Shown here: positions 57,011 through 64,000 of the stretch, one piece after another | Numbering within the stretch: the first letter of the stretch is position 1 | How the letters are laid out: each line of letters starts with the position of its first letter | Origin: Mitsuaria sp. GD03876 | GTDB taxonomy: Bacteria; Pseudomonadota; Gammaproteobacteria; Burkholderiales; Burkholderiaceae_C | DNA length: 64,000 bases | Direction: 5' to 3' | NCBI RefSeq assembly: GCF_029840635.1 | Contig: NZ_JAOCCU010000004.1 | Coordinates: forward strand, 62,001 to 126,000 | Notes under the pieces: generated by a model | Seen by the model: the letters and a program-made list of their open reading frames with translations, nothing else | Database searches by the model: none | Told to the model about the DNA's origin: nothing | Program-made: the position numbers and the translations under genes

Positions 57011-58066
57011 GTGATCGGACAGTCATTCGTCGGGCGAGCGGTGGCGGCATTGTCGCCCCAGGATCGGATCGCGATCGCCACGGCGCTGGTGCTCGCGCTG
57101 GCGTTGCATGGCTGGGCGATCGGCCTGCTGCGTCACCGGCCGGCGCCGCGCGCCGTCGACGCGCCGGCAGTGACGGCACGGCTCGTCGCCGCGACGGCTA
57201 CCCTGCCGGCACTGCCGTCCCAGGCTCGCGCGATCCCGGTGTCGGCGATGCCACGCCCCACGCCGGTCGCGGACCGCCGCACCGTCGACCGGACCGCCCG
57301 CGCGGAATCGGTTGATCCAGCGATCGCTCCGGCGATCGATCGGCCGGTCGATTCGCGAGCCGACGCGTCGGCCCATCCGCCTTCGAAAACAGCATCCCCT
57401 GCCCCGGCCGGGCCGATCCCGCGCGCGACGCCCGAGACCCGCCCCGCGCCACCCCTGCTCGCGCTGCCGCTGCAAGGCGAAGGCACCCTCGCCTATGCGT
57501 TCGTCATCGACGGCCGGCCCGGCGAGGCGACGCTGCGCTTCCGCATCGACGACGGCCGCTACGAACTCACGCTCGAGCGCCGCGCCGGCGACCGCGCGCT
57601 GCCGGCCTGGCACAGCGACGGCCTCGTCGGCGCGCAAGGTTTGCAGCCGGAACGACATCGCGTGACCCGCCGCGACCGCGAACGCGAGCGGCTGGTCTTC
57701 GACCGGACTTCCGCCCCGCCGGCATTGCTTGTAGGCGCACGCGCCTTCCCGTTGCCGGCCGGCACCCAGGACCGGCTGTCCTGGTGGCTGCAACTGTCCG
57801 CCCTGATGGCCGCCGAACCCGACCCCCACATCGGCCTGCGGCTGCGCCTGCCCGTCGCCGGCCCCGCCGGCGTGCACGACTGGGACTTCGAGGTCGCCGA
57901 ACGCGACGGCGACCGCTGGCTGCTGCGGCGCCACTGGTCGCGCGGCCCAGGGCGCCCCGCGCTGCAATGGTCCGCCTGGCTGGACCGCCAGCGCGGCTTC
58001 CTCCCCGTCGAACTGCGCTTCAGCCTCGACGACGAGGAGCAATGGGCGCTCCGATTGCTCGATTGA
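57011..58066 (+). CDS. DUF3108 protein
   Basis: The 351-residue protein from GTG 57011 has one N-terminal membrane helix (IAIATALVLALALHGWAIGL), a long Pro/Ala/Arg-rich linker (to about 145) and a beta-rich DUF3108 domain (GTLAYAFVIDGRPGEATLRF, then GAQGLQPERHR, EQWALRLLD). It is likely anchored in the inner membrane with the domain in the periplasm. Function unknown. Divergent from the FAH gene with a gap of four bases. Confidence 0.8.
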   Translation: MIGQSFVGRAVAALSPQDRIAIATALVLALALHGWAIGLLRHRPAPRAVDAPAVTARLVAATATLPALPSQARAIPVSAMPRPTPVADRRTVDRTARAESVDPAIAPAIDRPVDSRADASAHPPSKTASPAPAGPIPRATPETRPAPPLLALPLQGEGTLAYAFVIDGRPGEATLRFRIDDGRYELTLERRAGDRALPAWHSDGLVGAQGLQPERHRVTRRDRERERLVFDRTSAPPALLVGARAFPLPAGTQDRLSWWLQLSALMAAEPDPHIGLRLRLPVAGPAGVHDWDFEVAERDGDRWLLRRHWSRGPGRPALQWSAWLDRQRGFLPVELRFSLDDEEQWALRLLD

Positions 58067-58284
58067 CCCCACGAACACGCTGGCATGTCCGCCATGCGAC
58101 GGCGTCCCCGCACGCGTGACGATCCGCGAATCCGTGAAACCTTGTGCGGTTGGCACCACAAATGCTGGGAACACCATGAATCCGGTCCGGCAAGTTCTGC
58201 CACCATGGGGTCATGGCCTGGTTGGGAGCGAGGGGTCTTGAATCCACCGCGTCAGGCCATAACTCCTCAGCAAAGGAGTCCTTC

Positions 58285-58590
58285 ATGCACATGCTCTACG
58301 ACTCACCGAGCTACATCGTCGTCCAGTTCGATGTGCCGGTCGCCCTGTCACCCGGCGACGCCGCCCATGCCGTCCAGGCAGACCGCGAAGACGTCCCCGC
58401 GCTCCAGCGCGACGGGTTCGAGATCGTCGACAAGTTCACCCGCAAGGAAATCTTCATCGAAGGCGCCCTCGCGCAAACCTTCCAGGAAGGGGTCGAGGCG
58501 CTCATCGAGCAAGGACCCGACGTCGACGACCTCGACGCATTCATCGCGCAGTACGCCAATCTGGGTCAGCAGCCAGTCATCATGCATTGA
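58285..58590 (+). CDS. DUF3567 protein
   Basis: The 101-residue protein (MHMLYDSPSYIVVQFDVPV, then ADREDVPALQRDGFEIVDKF and a helical C-terminus) belongs to a small family found in Burkholderiales. AAAGGAG lies six bases before ATG 58285, deciding the start against a longer frame from 58213. Function unknown. Confidence 0.88.
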   Translation: MHMLYDSPSYIVVQFDVPVALSPGDAAHAVQADREDVPALQRDGFEIVDKFTRKEIFIEGALAQTFQEGVEALIEQGPDVDDLDAFIAQYANLGQQPVIMH

Positions 58591-58621
58591 TCGGCCTCTC
58601 CCGTCCTGGCTCGACCGAGCC

Positions 58622-58763
58622 GGACGGAGCGAGCCCCGGCCGCCGGCGGAGACGGCCTCGGCGCTCAACTCGGGCCGCTCGCCTTCGGCTCGCTACCCTC
58701 AAACAGAACGCGCCTGGTCAGTCCACAAGCCGTCTCCGCCGGCGGCCGGGGCTCGCTCCGTCC
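58622..58763. repeat. Perfect 35-bp inverted repeat with 72-bp spacer
   Basis: Arms at 58622-58656 and 58729-58763 are perfect reverse complements, both very GC-rich (beginning GGACGGAGCGAGCCCCGG). A smaller hairpin follows at 58767-58786. It lies between the DUF3567 gene and the AAA+ gene. It may be a strong bidirectional terminator or a copy of a dispersed repeat. Confidence 0.85.
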
Positions 58764-58872
58764 CCATTCCCGCGCGTGCGGGGGAAGGGACTTGTCGAGG
58801 GACAGGCACTGCGCCAAGATCGTGCGCCACGCACCGCGCCCAGCAGTGCGCCTCCCCACCCCCCGCACCACC

Positions 58873-61191
58873 ATGGGCAAGCGCGCGCAGCCTCCACTGG
58901 TCTCACCAGGCTTGTCCGACAGCCCGGTGCTCGACCGCATGTGCTCGCACTTCGTGCTCACGCTCACGGTCCGCCACGCCAATCGCTTCAACCCGCGTCG
59001 CGACCTCAGCGGCCTGCTCGCGCTGACCGCCCGCCATCTCGTCTGGCCACCACAAGTCCTGGCGCGCCTGCGCGCCTACCTCGCGCGACGCTGCGAAGGC
59101 CACGCCCTCTGGGCCGGCCATGAACGCCTCGGCGACACCGCCTTCCTCGCGCGCCACGGCATCTGGCGCGGCCCGTTCGCCGAAGCCACGCTGTTCTTCT
59201 ACCTCGACGAATACATCAAGGACGCCCCCAAGGACCTCCTCGCCCTGCTCTCCTGCACCTGCGAAGCGCTCGACCGCCAGCTGCAGCGCCAGTCGACGCT
59301 GGTCGAGCAGAACATCGACGTGCTCGGGCGCCTGCTCCAACTGAATGCCGCGGAGCGCGCGCTGCTGCTCTACGGCACGCTGGCCCGCTACCAGCGCGAG
59401 TTGCGCGGCGCGCTCGTCGAGTTCAAGGTCAACACCGCGCAGGAAGCCTTCGCCGCGATCGCGGAAGTCGCCGGCGTCGACGCGCACGAGGTCGCCGACG
59501 CGTTGCGCGCCGGCTCGCGGCTCGAGCGCGTCGGCATGATCGAGAACCTGATCGCCGAGCACAACATCACCGACCTCTCCGACCTGATGAAGGTCAGCGA
59601 GCAGTTGCCGCCCGTGCTGATGCGCGCCTATGACGGCCCGCAGGACCTGATGGCGGTGTTCACGCGCCCGGTGACGCCCAGCCCGCTGCAGCGCGCGGAC
59701 TTCGACTTCATCGCCGAAGACCTGGCGATCGTCGCGACCCTGCTGCGCAACGCGGTCGCGCAGGGCCAGGCCGGCGTGAACGTGCTGATCTACGGCCCGC
59801 CGGGCACCGGCAAGACGGAACTGGCCAAGGTCGCCGCGCGCGACGCCGGCCTGTCGCTGTACGAGGTCGAGTACGCCGACCGCGACGGCAACGCGCTGAC
59901 CGGCCGCGACCGCTATCGCTCGCTGCAGATCAGCCAGGTGTTCCTGAAGGCGAGCCGCGACGTGGCGCTGCTGTTCGACGAGGTCGAGGACGTGTTCCCG
60001 CACCTGAGCGGCGACGCGGCCCACCTGATGGCGCGGCTGGACGCGGCGCTGGAGATGCCCGCGCCGATGTCGGTCAACGGCAAGGCCTGGGTCAACCAGA
60101 TCCTGGAGAGCAACCCGGTCCCGGTGCTCTGGATCACCAACCGCATCGAGCACATCGACCCCGCGTTCCGGCGGCGCTTCCAGTACCACCTGGAACTGAA
60201 GTCCCCGCCGCCGGGCGCCCGCCTGGGACTGGTGCGCAAGGCGCTCGAGGACCTGCCGGTGCCCGAGGGCTTCGCCGAACGCCTGTCCGAGCGCCGCGGC
60301 CTGACGCCGGCGCAGGTCCGCACCGCGGTGCGCTTCGCGCGGCTGGCCGGCGGCGAGGGCCCCGCCGGCGGCGCGGCCGATGCCGACGCGAACGAGCGGC
60401 TCGTCAGCCGGCAACTGCTGCATGCGGACAAGGCGCTCGGCCAGGGCGACGCCGCGCCGCCCACGCGGCCCGCGGCGCCGCGTTACTCGCTCGACCTGAT
60501 CCACTGCGAATGCCGCTTCGCGCTGCCCCGGCTGATCGAGGCGCTGCGCCGCCGCGGCATGGGCACGCTGTGCTTCCACGGCCCGCCCGGCAGCGGCAAG
60601 ACCGCGCTGGCCGAGCACATCGCCTCCGAACTGCAACGGCCGCTGATGGTGCGGCTGGCCAGCGACCTGATGTCCAAGTACGTCGGCGAGACCGAACAGA
60701 ACATGGCCCGCATGTTCGAGGCCGCCGCCGCCGAAGGCGCGGTGCTGCTGCTCGACGAGGCCGACAGCTTCCTGCGCAGCCGCCGGATGGCGGAGCGCCA
60801 TTACGAGGTCAGCGAGGTCAACGAGATGCTGGCCGGCATGGAGCGTTTCGCCGGCCTGTTCATCTGCACGACCAACGCGTTCGACGATCTCGACGAGGCG
60901 GCGTTGCGGCGCTTCGGCTTCAAGATCCGCTTCAAGCCGCTGCGGCCGGACCAGCGGCTGACGATGTTCGAGCGCGAGCTCGGCGTGCCGCCCCAGCCGG
61001 GCCACGCCGATCGGCTCGGCGCGTTGGACGCGCTGACGCTGGGCGATTTCTCCGCGGTGCGGCAGCAGGCGGAGATCCTCGGCGAGGCGCTGTCGCCGGA
61101 CGAATTCATGACGCTGCTCGAGGCCGAGCATCGCGTGAAGCCCGAAGTGCGCCAACGCCGGCCGATGGGCTTCCGCGCCGGCGAGGCCTGA
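58873..61191 (+). CDS. Tandem AAA+ ATPase
   Basis: The 772-residue protein starts MGKRAQPPLVSPGLSDSPV. After an N-terminal helical part (to about 300) there are two AAA+ modules: YGPPGTGKTELAKVAARDAG with LLFDEVEDVFP, and HGPPGSGKTALAEHIASELQ with VLLLDEADSFLRS. The layout resembles Cdc48/FtsH-type unfoldases but without a protease. Found in some betaproteobacteria; substrate unknown. The second module has EMLAGMERFAGLFICTTN typical of classic AAA proteins. Confidence 0.82.
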   Translation: MGKRAQPPLVSPGLSDSPVLDRMCSHFVLTLTVRHANRFNPRRDLSGLLALTARHLVWPPQVLARLRAYLARRCEGHALWAGHERLGDTAFLARHGIWRGPFAEATLFFYLDEYIKDAPKDLLALLSCTCEALDRQLQRQSTLVEQNIDVLGRLLQLNAAERALLLYGTLARYQRELRGALVEFKVNTAQEAFAAIAEVAGVDAHEVADALRAGSRLERVGMIENLIAEHNITDLSDLMKVSEQLPPVLMRAYDGPQDLMAVFTRPVTPSPLQRADFDFIAEDLAIVATLLRNAVAQGQAGVNVLIYGPPGTGKTELAKVAARDAGLSLYEVEYADRDGNALTGRDRYRSLQISQVFLKASRDVALLFDEVEDVFPHLSGDAAHLMARLDAALEMPAPMSVNGKAWVNQILESNPVPVLWITNRIEHIDPAFRRRFQYHLELKSPPPGARLGLVRKALEDLPVPEGFAERLSERRGLTPAQVRTAVRFARLAGGEGPAGGAADADANERLVSRQLLHADKALGQGDAAPPTRPAAPRYSLDLIHCECRFALPRLIEALRRRGMGTLCFHGPPGSGKTALAEHIASELQRPLMVRLASDLMSKYVGETEQNMARMFEAAAAEGAVLLLDEADSFLRSRRMAERHYEVSEVNEMLAGMERFAGLFICTTNAFDDLDEAALRRFGFKIRFKPLRPDQRLTMFERELGVPPQPGHADRLGALDALTLGDFSAVRQQAEILGEALSPDEFMTLLEAEHRVKPEVRQRRPMGFRAGEA

Positions 61192-61310
61192 CCCCGCGCC
61201 CGCCCCCCGACGTCCCCAACGCGTCTCCCGACGCGTTCCCCGACGCATCCCTCCCAAGGCCCCCCACCGCTCCCCTCTCCAGCGGGTCCCCCGTTTGCCT
61301 CGGGCCGGCC

Positions 61311-62429
61311 ATGTTCTATGGCATCGTGCCGGCCATGCTGATCGCGTCCCTGTCCCGTTTCCTCGCCCGCCCACTCGCCGCTTCACTCGCCGGCCCGCTT
61401 GTCGACTCACTCGTCGGCCTGCTCGCCAACGGCCGGCTTCCGCGCCGGTCCCGCGCGCGGGCCGCGGGGACCCGCCGCCCGTCCGGGCGGTCTGCCTGGC
61501 TCGCGCTGTTGGCGCTGCTGTCCGGCCTGGCAGCCCCGGCAGCGCAGGCCGCGCCGACCAGGCCGTCGTGCCCGCCCGAGCCCGCGCCGCTGTCGGCCGA
61601 ACGCCTCGCCGCGCAGGCGAAGGACCGCGGCCTGATGTGGACGCTGCGGCGCGACGGCCGCACCTCCTACCTGTACGCGAGCCTGCATGTCGGCCGGCCG
61701 ACCTGGGCCGCGCCGGGCCCGCGGCTGCGCCAGGCGCTGGACGCGGTCGACGCGGTGGCGCTGGAGCTCGACCCGCTGGACCGCGACGCCTGGAAGATGC
61801 CGCCGATGCCGGAGCTTCCGCTGGACGCCTCGATGCGCCAGCGGCTGGACGCCCAGGCCGCCGCCGTCTGCGCCGACCCGCAGGCCTTCGCCGCGATGCA
61901 TCCGCTGCTGCAGACCAGCACCTACATGCTCTTGCGCGCGCGTTTGCTGGGGCTCGACGTGCGCTACGGCCAGGAGGTGCTGCTGAGCCAGTGGGCCCGC
62001 GACCGCGGCCTGCCGGTGCTGGCGCTGGAGACGCTGCAGGGCCAGCTCGAGGCGCTGTTGCCGGCCGACGCCGAAGCCGCGCGCCATGAACTGCGGTCCA
62101 ACCTGCGACAGCTCGAGCGGCCGAAGTCGCTGCTGCGCACGCTGGACGCGATGGTCGCGGTGTACGACCGCGGCGACCTCGCCCGGCTGAACCGCTACAC
62201 CGAGTGGTGCGACTGCGTGACCGACGCCGCCGACCGCGCCGCGTTGCAGCGGATCAACGACGGCCGCAATCCGGCGCTGGCCGATCGCATCTCGGAACTG
62301 CACCAGCGCGGCCAGTCGCTGCTGGTGGCCGTCGGCGCGATGCACATGACCGGCCCGCAGGCGTTGCAGGCGCTGCTCAAGGCGCGTGGCTTCGAGGTAA
62401 CCCTGATGCCGAGATCGGGAACGCGATAG
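61311..62429 (+). CDS. TraB/GumN-family protein
   Basis: The protein of up to 372 residues has a long N-terminus with a signal-like hydrophobic part (WLALLALLSGLAAPAAQA). The mature domain has SYLYASLHVGRPTWA and VAVGAMHMTGPQAL, the two GxxH-type motifs of the TraB/GumN fold, related to metal-dependent Tiki proteases. Start at ATG 61311 or 61335. Periplasmic, function unknown. Confidence 0.8.
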   Translation: MFYGIVPAMLIASLSRFLARPLAASLAGPLVDSLVGLLANGRLPRRSRARAAGTRRPSGRSAWLALLALLSGLAAPAAQAAPTRPSCPPEPAPLSAERLAAQAKDRGLMWTLRRDGRTSYLYASLHVGRPTWAAPGPRLRQALDAVDAVALELDPLDRDAWKMPPMPELPLDASMRQRLDAQAAAVCADPQAFAAMHPLLQTSTYMLLRARLLGLDVRYGQEVLLSQWARDRGLPVLALETLQGQLEALLPADAEAARHELRSNLRQLERPKSLLRTLDAMVAVYDRGDLARLNRYTEWCDCVTDAADRAALQRINDGRNPALADRISELHQRGQSLLVAVGAMHMTGPQALQALLKARGFEVTLMPRSGTR

Positions 62430-62505
62430 GCCAGATGCGGCACACTGAGCCGCCGCCGATCCGGCGTCCGTCCTTCCCGTTCCCCCTCCTCCGGAGTCCC
62501 GCATC

Positions 62506-63177
62506 TTGGACCCCCTGCCGTCCTTCCTCCAATCGCTGTTCCTGGTGCCGCTGACGCTGCTGCCGATCATCAACCCGGTGGGCGTCGCCCCGATCGTCAT
62601 CGGCGCGGCCGGCGGCGACGACAAGGTCCTCAAGCGGCTGTCGCGCCAGGTCGCGATCAACGGCTGGGTGGTGATCATGGTGTCGCTGCTGGTGGGCACC
62701 TACGTGCTGGACCTGTTCGGCATCTCGCTGCCGGTGGTGCGCGTGGGCGGCGGCCTGCTGGTGGCCTACAGCGCCTGGGTGATGCTGACCCGCAACGAGA
62801 CCGACGACGTGCAGACCGCCGTCGTGCACTCGTCCACCGGCGACATCAGCGAGACCGAGATCGTGCGCCGCAGCTTCTTCCCGATCACCTTCCCGCTGAC
62901 CACCGGCCCGGGCTCCATCGCCGCGGCGATCGCGCTGGGCGCGCAGATCCCCAGATCGCCGGTCCCCTACGTGATGGGCGCCGGCATCGCGGCGATCGGC
63001 GCGGCGATCACCGCCGCCGTCGTCTACCTGGTCTACCGCAACGGCGGCCGGCTGCTGATGCGCATGGGCGAGGTGGGCACGCTGGTCATGATGCGGCTGA
63101 TGGCCTTCGTGCTGCTGTGCATCGGCATCCAGATCCTGTGGACCGGCTGGGCCGACCTCAACCACATCCCGACCTGA
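62506..63177 (+). CDS. MarC-family membrane protein
   Basis: The 223-residue inner-membrane protein starts at TTG 62506 with GGAG upstream. Six transmembrane segments, with LLPIINPVGVAPIV and FFPITFPLTTGPGSIAAAIA, define MarC/UPF0056. It was once linked to drug resistance without proof; the role is unknown. Confidence 0.88.
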   Translation: MDPLPSFLQSLFLVPLTLLPIINPVGVAPIVIGAAGGDDKVLKRLSRQVAINGWVVIMVSLLVGTYVLDLFGISLPVVRVGGGLLVAYSAWVMLTRNETDDVQTAVVHSSTGDISETEIVRRSFFPITFPLTTGPGSIAAAIALGAQIPRSPVPYVMGAGIAAIGAAITAAVVYLVYRNGGRLLMRMGEVGTLVMMRLMAFVLLCIGIQILWTGWADLNHIPT

Positions 63178-63268
63178 ACCCGTCACCGCCCGGACGTAGG
63201 ATCGAGACCCCGCGGCCGCCCGTGGGGCAGGGCCCCACGCGCCGCCCGCGGCACACCGAGGAGACACC

Positions 63269-64000
63269 ATGGCGGACACCGACTTCAGCAGATTCGTTCC
63301 CGGCTTCGACTTCCTGCAAGGGCTCATGAAGAACGCCGGCGCGGCGATCCCGGGCTTCACCCAGTGGGTCGCGCCAACGCTGGACCCGCAGGAACTGGAC
63401 AAGCGCATCGACGAGCTGCGCACCGTGCAGTTCTGGCTCGAGCAGAACGCCCGCATGCTGGCCGCGACCATCCAGGCGCTGGAAGTGCAGCGGATGACGC
63501 TGTCCACGCTGCACGCGATGAACGTGCCGATGGCCGACCTCAAGGAGGTCCTGAAGACGCCGACCGCGGGCTGGCCCTCGCCACCGGCGCCGGCGTCCAC
63601 GTCGACCTCCGCGCCGCCCTCGCCTTCGCCTTCGCCTTCCTCCGCGTCCGGGCCCTCGTCCAAAGCGCCAGGCGCGCGGGACCAAGCCCGGGACGGGCAG
63701 GACTCGCGGGACCGGGCCGCCGACGCGGCCGCCAGGTCCACCGAGGCCCGGACCGCCGCGCCTGGCGCGGACAAGCCCGCGGACGCCGGCCCCCGGCCCG
63801 CCGGCGCCGATCCGATGCAGTGGTGGAACGCGCTGACGCAACAATTCACGCAGGTGGCGGCCAACGCGATGAAGACGGCGCAGACCACCGCCACCGCGGC
63901 CACGACGGCGGCGGCGAATGCCACGGCGGCAGCCACCGGCGCGGCGAGACCCTCGGCCAAGTCCGATCCCGCGCCGGCGGCGGCCAAGCGGGCCGCCAAG
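63269..64000 (+). CDS. phaM: PhaM-like polyhydroxybutyrate granule protein (3' end outside window)
   Basis: From ATG 63269 with GAGGAG upstream the frame is open to the right edge, 244 residues so far. The N-terminal part (FVPGFDFLQGLMKNAG, then LDKRIDELRTVQFWLEQNAR and LEVQRMTLSTLHAMN) matches PhaM, which activates PHB synthase and ties granules to the nucleoid. After a Pro/Ser-rich linker, DPMQWWNALTQQFTQVAANA and an Ala/Lys-rich tail begin, the DNA-binding part in PhaM. The end is not seen. Confidence 0.85.
   Translation, partial: MADTDFSRFVPGFDFLQGLMKNAGAAIPGFTQWVAPTLDPQELDKRIDELRTVQFWLEQNARMLAATIQALEVQRMTLSTLHAMNVPMADLKEVLKTPTAGWPSPPAPASTSTSAPPSPSPSPSSASGPSSKAPGARDQARDGQDSRDRAADAAARSTEARTAAPGADKPADAGPRPAGADPMQWWNALTQQFTQVAANAMKTAQTTATAATTAAANATAAATGAARPSAKSDPAPAAAKRAAK

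Noticed and set aside
58767-58786. Hairpin resembling a type I-E CRISPR repeat core
   Set aside because: Only one copy is present and no regularly spaced repeats or cas genes are nearby.
58903-61410. Long minus-strand frame opposite the AAA+ gene
   Set aside because: Arg/Ala/His-rich antisense product with no domain, against two intact Walker motifs on the plus strand.

Overview
The window is GC-rich DNA from a betaproteobacterium of the Burkholderiales, probably the Roseateles/Mitsuaria/Rubrivivax side. The evidence is the two-gene methionine synthase, a DUF3567 protein, a PhaM-like polyhydroxybutyrate granule protein at the right edge, and overall codon use. It has two parts: one end and the cargo of a large Tn7-like genomic island (1 to about 45944), and the host chromosome it entered (about 45945 to 64000). 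The junction lies inside comM, the Mg-chelatase-like AAA+ gene also used as target by AbaR/Tn6022-type islands. Only the 3' part of comM is in the window; its 5' part and the other island end must lie left of base 1.

Island cargo, left to right. An FTR1-type iron permease fragment and an exported small protein precede a cusCBA copper/silver efflux operon whose adaptor carries its own CusF domain; a separate cusF behind it is a wreck. Next is an arsenic block: arsR, two thioredoxin-type arsC, acr3 and a frameshifted arsH, then a second unit with a Cys-pair MarR regulator, a fused ArsN2 acetyltransferase-ArsO-like flavoprotein and an MFS exporter. On the minus strand follows a Zn/Co/Cd block, czcE, then czcI-C-B-A-D, a small membrane gene, a PIB-4 ATPase (CzcP-like), czcR and czcS, laid out much like the czc region of Cupriavidus metallidurans. 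MgtC, a zinc-ribbon protein, a lipoprotein, phosphoglucomutase and a GtrA protein close the metal section.

From 31.9 to 39.7 kb is an accessory zone of poorly known genes: a zinc-finger protein with a DUF2726-like nuclease end, a BrnT/BrnA-like toxin-antitoxin pair with its own promoter, operators and terminator, a five-gene array around a metallophosphoesterase, a broken XRE regulator and a 647-residue protein of unknown function. The transposition module at 39.8-45.9 kb reads outward-in as tnsA, tniA (DD35E), tniB, tniQ and a zinc-ribbon protein with a recombinase-like core-binding region, nearly all overlapping by a few bases. At least four GTCGCA-type repeats sit at the island end beside the target sequence ACCCG.

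Host side. After the comM 3' fragment come a GHSKG lipase-like protein that may be a secreted effector, a GT14 glycosyltransferase, a glycine-zipper envelope protein, metH in two genes separated by a divergent HD-domain gene, a DUF4197 protein overlapping a FAH-family enzyme, a DUF3108 protein, a DUF3567 protein, a perfect 35-bp inverted repeat, a tandem AAA+ ATPase, a TraB/GumN protein, a MarC protein and the open 5' part of phaM. No rRNA, tRNA or CRISPR array was seen.
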